A DNA stretch of 52,312 nt from a bacterium (GTDB lineage: Bacteria; Electryoneota; AABM5-125-24; Hatepunaeales; Hatepunaeaceae): assembly GCA_025774605.1 (NCBI GenBank), contig JALGVR010000005.1, forward strand, positions 1 through 52,312. Direction: 5' to 3'. Positions 45,033 to 52,312 of the stretch are shown one piece after another. The first letter of the stretch is position 1. The number at the start of each line of letters is the position of its first letter. The position numbers and the translations under genes are program-made. The notes beneath the pieces were generated by a model. It did not search any database, was not told the origin of the DNA, and saw only the letters and a list, made by a program, of their open reading frames with translations.

Positions 45033-45893
45033 TTAAGGGCATAACAACGGTTTCAACTCTGCAGAGATCCTTTCATCACCCAGCCTGTCCAACAGCTCAA
45101 GGCTCAACCGCCGATAGATCACCGCCGCGTCCGGATAGTCCTCCAGGATCTCGAGATGCGCCCTGACGGTTTTCGCGTCACCCCGGCGCAGGGGGCCCGA
45201 AACGGCATCAGGCAAGCCCTTTTCAGCAATGTTCAGGGCGGTCTTCTTCATCAGCGGACCCAACGTTCGCATCGCCTGCCCGTCCGTCATTCCACTGTCA
45301 TGAAGTAACTTCATCGCCGTTCCGGCAAGCCCGGCCATCAGGTTGCAGGCCACGACCGCGCTCAGATGGTACAGGCGCCGTTTATCGGGCGGAACCCTGA
45401 ACGGGACGCCGCCCAGCTCGAGCGCGATTCTCTCGCCGAGCTCAACCGCCCCCGGATCGCCGTCTATCCCGAAGGTTACACCGTTCAACAGCTCGGCTCC
45501 CTCGCCTCCGACAAAGGTCTGCATCGGATGCCAGCTCAACGGCAGCGCTCCCACCTCGCGCAGACGATCAAGCGGTTCAGCCGACAGGGCGCCGGCGGTA
45601 TGGGCGACAACCGTGCCGGGCTTGAAACCTTTTCTCATCACGATCTCATCGACCAGTCCGGCTATCTGACTGTCTCTCACACAGAGAACAACAAAATCGG
45701 TTTCCGCTGCAAGGTCAGCGACCCTGCTCACGACCGGCAGACGCAGGCTGTCCAGCCAGACATCCCGCCCCCGGCGCCTGATGACCAGCCCCGACAAGGT
45801 GTATCCCGCCGCAACGAATGCCTTCGCCAGAACGCTTCCGACCCTGCCGTATCCCACAACTGCGATCGGCGGCTTCGAGCCGTTTCCGTTCAT
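45033..45893 (-). CDS. Rossmann-like DUF2520 oxidoreductase family protein
   Basis: 286 aa. An N-terminal NAD(P) fold (IAVVGYGRVGSVLAKAFVAAG) and a C-terminal helical DUF2520 domain, with FVVLCVRDSQI, VAHTAGALSAEPLDRL, LPLSWHPMQTF and the YHLSAVVACNLMAGLAG helix typical of the family. It resembles 6-phosphogluconate dehydrogenase-type reductases; as I recall, one related type (PanG) reduces ketopantoate, but that function cannot be assigned here. It is 30 nt downstream of the HAL2-like nucleotidase, with AAGGA before its ATG, so likely co-transcribed. Confidence 0.85.
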   Translation of the reverse strand: MNGNGSKPPIAVVGYGRVGSVLAKAFVAAGYTLSGLVIRRRGRDVWLDSLRLPVVSRVADLAAETDFVVLCVRDSQIAGLVDEIVMRKGFKPGTVVAHTAGALSAEPLDRLREVGALPLSWHPMQTFVGGEGAELLNGVTFGIDGDPGAVELGERIALELGGVPFRVPPDKRRLYHLSAVVACNLMAGLAGTAMKLLHDSGMTDGQAMRTLGPLMKKTALNIAEKGLPDAVSGPLRRGDAKTVRAHLEILEDYPDAAVIYRRLSLELLDRLGDERISAELKPLLCP

Positions 45894-45923
45894 GACCGAT
45901 CTTCCTTTGATCCATCCTTCAAG

Positions 45924-46934
45924 TTAAATCTCCAGCACCTCTTTAACCGCATCCAACACCCTGTCATGCAACAAGCCGTTGGTGACTATCACGCCGACGT
46001 TCCGCTCAAGCGTCCTGCCGGATGAAAAGTCAAGTTTCGTCCCGTATACATCGGTTACCATCCCGCCCGCTTCCTCTATTATGATCGATCCGGCGGCATG
46101 ATCCCAGATCTTCTCCGCGTACCTGTCCGGATCGTTCACCGCGATTCCCGCGACGGGCAGTCTCAGGTATATCGACGCTTCGCCCCGGGCTGTCACCGCA
46201 TACTTGCACTGGCTGTCGATGCGCACGGGCGGCTCATGCAAGCCCAACAGCGCCGCGATCCTTGCCGAATCGGAGTGCGATGAATGACCGGATTCGACCG
46301 ACTCGCAGAACCTCGCCCGAGCGGGATCGGTGACATCATCAACCCTGACAGGCAGGAGCTCGGCGGATGATTCCAATGGTGACATGAAGCTTCCATCACC
46401 CCTGACCGCAACCACCAGGCAGCCGGTGGAGTCTCCGGGCTTATCCAGGTCCGGAGGCAGATTCGGGCAGCCCAACACCCCCAACGCCACCTCGCCCTCA
46501 ACAATCAGCGCCAGCGCGACCGCATACTGTCCGCCGCGCAGGAAGCCCTTGGTGCCGTCAATCGGGTCGAGGCACCAGAACCTTCCCTGTGCACCGCCAC
46601 CGTACGATCCCCGATCGATCGCCCCGATGACGGACGCTTCGTCGATCCCGGGGTCGACCCGCCGGACGACTTCAATCACACGCTCCTTCAGCATCCGTTG
46701 CCCGGGTTGAACGAGACGGCTGGAATCCTCTTCAGCCACCAGCGGAATTTCGGGAAACGATCGATACAACGCATGGCTGACGATCGCCTGCGCCCCGAAA
46801 TCAGCCAGCGTCACCGGTGAACGATCGTCCTTGGAGACGGTTTCAGCCGAAACGAGGCTCTTCCGAACCGATCGGCAGAGCCTGCAAGCCTGTACTACTG
46901 CCGCAACTGCGGATTTCAGCTCATTCTCGAACAA
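45924..46934 (-). CDS. 3'(2'),5'-bisphosphate nucleotidase (HAL2-like, inositol monophosphatase superfamily)
   Basis: 336 aa. Metal-binding motifs of the Li+-sensitive phosphatases are intact: LVAEEDSSRL, FWCLDPIDGTKGFLRGGQYA and WDHAAGSIIIEEAGGM. The DPIDGTKGFLRGGQYAV segment is closest to the HAL2 branch, which removes the 3'-phosphate of PAP from sulfate assimilation or carrier-protein transfer. The frame opens at a GTG at 46940, but TTG at 46934 has GGAG 7 nt upstream and is preferred. The DUF2520 gene follows by 30 nt. Confidence 0.88.
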   Translation of the reverse strand: MFENELKSAVAAVVQACRLCRSVRKSLVSAETVSKDDRSPVTLADFGAQAIVSHALYRSFPEIPLVAEEDSSRLVQPGQRMLKERVIEVVRRVDPGIDEASVIGAIDRGSYGGGAQGRFWCLDPIDGTKGFLRGGQYAVALALIVEGEVALGVLGCPNLPPDLDKPGDSTGCLVVAVRGDGSFMSPLESSAELLPVRVDDVTDPARARFCESVESGHSSHSDSARIAALLGLHEPPVRIDSQCKYAVTARGEASIYLRLPVAGIAVNDPDRYAEKIWDHAAGSIIIEEAGGMVTDVYGTKLDFSSGRTLERNVGVIVTNGLLHDRVLDAVKEVLEI

Positions 46935-46995
46935 TATCACACTCCATCAGTATCGGCCGTCGATCCTCCACCTCGACAGCCGTTCCCATGAATAT

Positions 46996-47023
46996 ATGAA
47001 AAAGGGCGGCGATATGCCGCCCT
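46996..47023 (-). terminator. Rho-independent terminator after the DUF5683-like gene
   Basis: On the minus strand a 7-bp stem (GGGCGGC-ATATC-GCCGCCC) is followed by TTTTTTC. It lies about 80 nt past the stop at 47101 and separates this unit from the nucleotidase gene. Confidence 0.8.
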
Positions 47024-47100
47024 CGACAGGGAATTCCATCCACCGAAAAATGATTCGGATAATAATCCCGCCTGTGAACCATATTCGCATCATGTGCGTA

Positions 47101-47970
47101 TCACATTCGCAGTTTCCATGCCAGTGATATGAAATAAGCGCGTGCCTTTACCGACATCGTCCCGGAATCAATCCGGTCATCGATCGATAGTGAGACGGGG
47201 ACTGGAGGGGATGAACTGAAGAAGTCAACCTGTGCGGCGAGATAAACCACTGCCGTAACCACCGCGAACCCCCAGGTCATCCGGTATGAACGGTTATAAC
47301 TGTCGTACCCGGCGTCGATTTCCGCCGGATCGCGGGCGGCGAGGTAATCATCCCGGTTTCGGCTTGTTTCAAGCGCCGAGACGACCAATCCGGTTACGGC
47401 AACGGCTTCGATGCCGGCGAAAATATAGCCCTTTCGCCTGCCTTCCGTCAGGTGGCCCCAGCCGGGAAAGACGAGCGATTTCACCGCCGCAGAAGGCTGG
47501 CGGTACACCGGTTTGAAGATGTAGGCGGTATCAATCCTCGCTGTGGTCGGCGGCGTATCGGCTGCTGCGGGTTCAGCGCCGGTCGTCGCACGATTTTCCA
47601 GCCTTCTCTTGACTGTCTCAGAGGTGGGGAGCGGAATCCGGTTGCGCACCGATTCATAGATCTTCCACACCGGCGGCGGCAGTTCGGACGGGGATAGTTC
47701 AATCGATGGATCGAGGTCAAGAGCGATTTCAAAGGAAGTGACGGCGACGCTGTCCTTCCCCTGTATTGCATCCGCACAACCCAGCGTGAGATAGAGCCTC
47801 GCCAGTTGGGTGGTATCGGCGGAGCCGGAGCCTTCAGCCTCGATCACCAACTGCTCGACCCGGTCAAAATCGCCGACAAGATAGGCCTCCCACGCTTCAT
47901 CAGCCGGACCGGCGGCATGCAGGGAGACGGAAACCAGGATATTAAGCAGGACAACCGTCCCGAGGATCAT
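47101..47970 (-). CDS. DUF5683-like secreted/membrane protein with TPR-like N-terminus
   Basis: 289 aa. Signal peptide (MILGTVVLLNILVSVSLHA), a helical TPR-like N-terminal region (residues about 25-100), then a membrane-linked domain with AVKSLVFPGWGHLTEGRRKGYIFAGIEAVA, the PGxG motif and two hydrophobic segments of DUF5683-type proteins. Function unknown; such proteins are common in FCB bacteria. The ATG at 47970 overlaps the kelch gene stop (ATGA); an upstream extension to 48066 is unlikely because it has no signal and overlaps the kelch gene. Confidence 0.78.
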   Translation of the reverse strand: MILGTVVLLNILVSVSLHAAGPADEAWEAYLVGDFDRVEQLVIEAEGSGSADTTQLARLYLTLGCADAIQGKDSVAVTSFEIALDLDPSIELSPSELPPPVWKIYESVRNRIPLPTSETVKRRLENRATTGAEPAAADTPPTTARIDTAYIFKPVYRQPSAAVKSLVFPGWGHLTEGRRKGYIFAGIEAVAVTGLVVSALETSRNRDDYLAARDPAEIDAGYDSYNRSYRMTWGFAVVTAVVYLAAQVDFFSSSPPVPVSLSIDDRIDSGTMSVKARAYFISLAWKLRM

Positions 47971-49187
47971 TTCACCACCACGATTCGCCCGGTCTGCGCA
48001 ACGCCCCCGGACAGAGGCGCATACCTGTAGATGTAACACCCGGCGCTGAACGGACTGCTGTCCCATATCCGGCAGCCGCCCGATGCGGGGATGGAGATGT
48101 CCGCGATCGATCTGCCGTTCAGGTCAGACAGTTTCAGAAGCGCCGTACCGGGAGGCAGGATGAACCTGACGGAACCGTTGGTCGGATTCGGCAGCGTCAC
48201 AACAGGTGATACCCGGGGTGGGTAGTGACCGTAATCGGCTACGTCACTGGCGTCGTCGTACAGGATTTCAACCGAATTCAGCACAGTCATCATCCGCTGG
48301 CCTCTGCCGCCGATGGCGTAAAGGGTATCGTTCAACTCGATCAGCGCGAAATCCATGCGCGGGGTGGTCATCCCGGGCAGCTCACGCTCGACCCACTCGT
48401 TGTCCCGCGCTGAATAAGCCTCCACGAGGTTGGTCACCTGCCTGTCGTGCATGCGGGTTCTGCCGCCGGCGACTATCAACAGGTCACCCAGGAATGCTGC
48501 GCCCAGTCCACCCCTGGCGGTGGGCATCGGTTGAAGATTCACCCAGCCGCGCCCGCGCAGCACCTCAAAGCTGTTCAACGGTCCACCGAGGTTAAACCCA
48601 CCGATCGCCCAGACGACATCGTCTCTCTCCAACAGTCCGAAATTGGCGCGGGGATTGTTGAGAGTGTCAGCGACCGTCCACCTCGAGCTGTCCGGCGAAA
48701 ACCATCTGCCCCTCCCTTCGAATCTCCGTTCTCCCGCCGCGCCGCCCAGGATCAGGATCCTCCTGCCGACCCTCGCCGCGCCATGACCGTACAGGTAAGG
48801 CTCCGACATTCGCCCCGCGACCAGAAACGTGTCGTTCTCCGGGTTGTAGAGATAGATCCTGTTGTTGAAGTTCCCGTTGCTGGTCAAGCCGCCGATTATC
48901 AGGATGTTCCGTCCGTAACTGACGGCGGTGGCCTGATACAGCGGCGCCGGCAGCGGCTCTATCTCGCGCCAGCCTCCCCGCCGGGGAATGAAGACCTCTG
49001 CGGAGGTGGTCATTTCCCGACGAGCGCCGCGCATGCCGCCGAACACATAGATTCTCCCTTCGTGCGCCACGGCGGCATACCCCATGCGGGGATCGTGCAT
49101 CGATGGCGCCGCTCCCCACCTGAGATCAGCCGACGCCGCCGGCGCCAGGAGAAACAACAGTACCGATATATATACGATCAGCTTCAT
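47967..49187 (-). CDS. Secreted kelch-repeat protein with C-terminal sorting domain
   Basis: 406 aa: signal peptide (about 1-20), six kelch blades (each around G-G, for example IYVFGGMRGA, ILIIGGLTSNGN, ILILGGAAGERR, VWAIGGFNLGGP, LIVAGGRTRMHD, LYAIGGRGQRM), then a C-terminal domain with VVTLPNPTNGSVRFILPPG ending in IVVVK, like the other sorting domains here. The propeller probably binds a ligand or partner protein at the surface. It is the first gene of a two-gene unit; the 3' end overlaps the DUF5683-like start. Confidence 0.85.
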   Translation of the reverse strand: MKLIVYISVLLFLLAPAASADLRWGAAPSMHDPRMGYAAVAHEGRIYVFGGMRGARREMTTSAEVFIPRRGGWREIEPLPAPLYQATAVSYGRNILIIGGLTSNGNFNNRIYLYNPENDTFLVAGRMSEPYLYGHGAARVGRRILILGGAAGERRFEGRGRWFSPDSSRWTVADTLNNPRANFGLLERDDVVWAIGGFNLGGPLNSFEVLRGRGWVNLQPMPTARGGLGAAFLGDLLIVAGGRTRMHDRQVTNLVEAYSARDNEWVERELPGMTTPRMDFALIELNDTLYAIGGRGQRMMTVLNSVEILYDDASDVADYGHYPPRVSPVVTLPNPTNGSVRFILPPGTALLKLSDLNGRSIADISIPASGGCRIWDSSPFSAGCYIYRYAPLSGGVAQTGRIVVVK

Positions 49188-49245
49188 TATCCTGGAAAGT
49201 ATGTCGAGCCCTCAATTACATTTAACGGGAGCGTTTTACAGTTGT

Positions 49246-49412
49246 GCCGTTATCCCGAACGCAGTGAGGGATCTTCCTGGTGTAAGGAGATGAGATTCTT
49301 CACTTCGTTCAGAATGACGCATCGCCCTGTTCACAATGACGCATCGCCCTGTTCACAATGACGCATCGCCCTGTTCACAACGACGTAGTGCTCCGTTCAC
49401 AATGACGCGCGG
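49246..49412. repeat. Intergenic repeat with 22-bp tandem units
   Basis: A sequence of the widespread ATCCCGAACGCAGTGAGGG / ATTCTTCACTTCGTTCAG type is followed by three identical 22-bp units (AATGACGCATCGCCCTGTTC plus AC; 49313-49378), a fourth diverged unit (49379-49400) and the start of a fifth. It lies between the kelch gene start and the second PEGA kinase stop. No coding potential. Confidence 0.8.
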
Positions 49413-49472
49413 AAATACAACCATAAGTTGCCCCCCGTAATGAGCTTGACGGCAACGGATGTTGATCCTCTG

Positions 49473-51008
49473 TTAATGCTTTACACTGTTTATGTCAGTC
49501 GCAATCATCGTGCCGCTCTTCATGTCGACGCGCAGGCTGCGGCGCCCGCCCGGCTCAACCTCGATCGGTGTGCGCCAGGTCTTGAATTCGGGATGTTTTA
49601 TTTCGATCAGATGTTCCCCCGGCGCCAGCCAGAGCGGGCTTTTGCGCGGAAGCAGACCGATTGAATCGCCATCGACCCACAAGCAGCCCCAGGGAACGGC
49701 GGAGAGACTGACCCGTGCGTTCTCAGCGGTGAAATCGACCTCGACCGTGTCCCGCAGGCCGGACTTAAGTATCAACCTCCGCCGAACTTCCGGATAGAGA
49801 TCGTGCCTGAAAACAACATCGTGCTCTCCTGCCGGCAGCAGAATCGTGCCCAACGGTGTCACCCCGGCATCCCGCCCGTCGACGGTTACCTCAGCCCAGG
49901 GACGGGCGATAACGGTCAGCCGCGCCGGCTTGCGGGCGACTGAGGTTTCGACCGGCGCCGGTTCATACCGGATCGCCGGTTCGATCACCGGAACCAAGGT
50001 GTCGACGTCTGTGCTGATCACCGTAGATTCAGCTTGAACATCCAGGGTGTCTCCCGTCTGCTCCGATGCCACATTCTCATCGGCGCCGCTTCGTCCCTCG
50101 ATGCGCGAAGCCCGGTCCGACCGGAACAGCATGGCGAACACGACAATCAGCGCCACGCCCAGAGCCGCCCAGGCAAGCGTCAATCTCTTCCCGGTTGTCT
50201 CTTTCCGCGTCAGCGGCTCGCCTTCAAGAATGGCGATGGCTGCGTCGGGATTGACTGGTCTCGCCTGCGGATCCCGCTCCAGCAGAGTATCGATCAGCTC
50301 GGCCAACCCGGGTGTAAACCGCTTCTTCCCCGTGAGCCGCGGCGGTTCGATCTTCCTGATCCTGTCGAGGCTGACCAGCGGATCATCGGCAGCGTACGGG
50401 TTGAAGCCGGTCAAGGCCTCAAGCAGTATGACACCCACTCCGAACAGATCCGAACGCGCTGAAGCGGGTTTCCCCTCCGCCAGTTCGGGAGCCATATATG
50501 CCGGTGAACCGACGATGGCGCCGTGTTGTGTCACGCCCGGCAACGCCTCAAATCCGGCCAGCGAAAAATCCGCCAGTACGATCCTGCCGTCTCTGCCGAT
50601 CAGGATATTGTCAGGTTTCAGATCGCGGTGGAGCAACCCCTGCGCATGAACCGCGGATAAACCCTTCAGGATTGCCAGGGCGATCCGCCGGACCTCCTCC
50701 TCGCGCATGGGCCCCCTGGCGATTTCGTCCGCCAGTGTCCCGCCCTCGATCCATTCCAGCGCCAGGTAGGGAATCTCCTCCTCTTTGCCGCACTCATAGA
50801 CGCGCACCACGTTGGGGTGATCGATCCTCGCCACCGCCCTGCCCTCGCGGATGAACCGTTCGACCAGCTCTTCGTCCTCGATCCAGTGCCGGTGCAGCAC
50901 CTTCAGCAGGACTTTTCGATCAAGCGATCTCTGCCGTGCCGGATAAGCCGTGGCGACCTGACCGACATGCAGCGGACTCTCTATGTCAAACCGGTCTTCT
51001 AAGGACAA
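49473..51008 (-). CDS. Transmembrane Ser/Thr protein kinase with PEGA domains (copy 2)
   Basis: 511 aa. Kinase domain about 5-265: ATP Lys36 (VLLKVLH), HRDLKPDN (127-134), then ADFSLAG (146-152), where the DFG glycine is Ser, followed by IVGSPAYMAPE. The Gly-rich loop (PLHVGQVATAYPA) lacks the usual GxGxxG. One membrane helix (about 276-295) and two PEGA modules (VTVDGRDAGVTPL, LWVDGDSIGLLPR) follow, ending with HPEFKTWR, close to NPDFRTWR of copy 1. TTG start at 51008, 63 nt after the second activator's stop. Activity may be altered by the DFS change; binding metal is not excluded. Confidence 0.9.
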   Translation of the reverse strand: MSLEDRFDIESPLHVGQVATAYPARQRSLDRKVLLKVLHRHWIEDEELVERFIREGRAVARIDHPNVVRVYECGKEEEIPYLALEWIEGGTLADEIARGPMREEEVRRIALAILKGLSAVHAQGLLHRDLKPDNILIGRDGRIVLADFSLAGFEALPGVTQHGAIVGSPAYMAPELAEGKPASARSDLFGVGVILLEALTGFNPYAADDPLVSLDRIRKIEPPRLTGKKRFTPGLAELIDTLLERDPQARPVNPDAAIAILEGEPLTRKETTGKRLTLAWAALGVALIVVFAMLFRSDRASRIEGRSGADENVASEQTGDTLDVQAESTVISTDVDTLVPVIEPAIRYEPAPVETSVARKPARLTVIARPWAEVTVDGRDAGVTPLGTILLPAGEHDVVFRHDLYPEVRRRLILKSGLRDTVEVDFTAENARVSLSAVPWGCLWVDGDSIGLLPRKSPLWLAPGEHLIEIKHPEFKTWRTPIEVEPGGRRSLRVDMKSGTMIATDINSVKH

Positions 51009-51071
51009 GTCTGTTCCGTTAATTGGGAGCTGATATCGCCGCCCCGGCGAAACAATCTGTCGATGACGGGA

Positions 51072-52312
<1,241 letters not shown>

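Noticed and set aside
49313-49400. Possible CRISPR array
   Set aside because: The units are direct tandem repeats without spacers and no cas gene is near.

Overview
The window is a GC-rich bacterial chromosome segment that is gene-dense and carries no phage, plasmid or CRISPR genes. The cell envelope looks Gram-negative: there is a TolC-type channel, a patatin protein with POTRA and beta-barrel regions ending in Phe, several lipobox proteins and many signal peptides. Three large secreted proteins end in a C-terminal domain of the Por/type IX secretion kind (NPFN or NPTN motif, then a beta-rich tail). Together with transmembrane PEGA-domain Ser/Thr kinases and GAF-containing sigma-54 activators, this points to an uncultivated member of the FCB superphylum or a neighbouring candidate phylum. 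That placement is inference; no rRNA gene is present to settle it. Several genes use TTG starts.

Layout. (1) 1-2060, minus strand: gcvPB without gcvPA, followed by a clear terminator and preceded by a leader with palindromes and dispersed repeats. (2) 2060-6164, minus: an overlapping three-gene unit with a small protein of unknown function and a heterodimeric ABC exporter whose first subunit has a degenerate ATPase site. (3) 6210-6375: a MITE-like element with imperfect terminal inverted repeats and nested palindromes. (4) 6394-14343, minus: a long co-directional run of lipoprotein, TPR protein, CCA-adding enzyme, Yip1-like membrane protein, orphan DNA methyltransferase, TolC-like protein, MacB/LolD-type ATPase and class II aldolase. 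(5) 14500-19966, plus: a double palindromic repeat, an AGCS amino acid symporter, and an overlapping nfeD-comEC pair. (6) 20050-24474, minus: a giant secreted C25-like protein that appears to have lost its catalytic residues. (7) 24611-27694, plus: tRNA-Phe with terminator, tRNA-Arg, lon. (8) 28009-37129, plus: secreted M14 carboxypeptidase, patatin outer-membrane protein, S41 protease, lipoprotein. (9) 37154-44920, plus: GAF-sigma-54 activator, PEGA kinase, comF, GAF-HD-GYP protein, prmC, beta-propeller protein. (10) 45033-49187, minus: DUF2520 Rossmann protein, HAL2-like nucleotidase, DUF5683-like protein, kelch protein. (11) 49246-49412: intergenic tandem repeats. (12) 49473-52312, minus: a second PEGA kinase and a second GAF-sigma-54 activator, the latter cut by the window end.

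The most interesting theme is that the activator-plus-transmembrane-kinase pair occurs twice, in the same gene order and with shared unusual motifs. This suggests a repeated signalling module in which a periplasmic PEGA sensor, an intracellular kinase and a GAF-gated sigma-54 activator work together. Other themes are natural transformation (comEC, comF), envelope proteolysis (S41, NfeD, M14, pseudo-C25) and several families of small intergenic palindromes.
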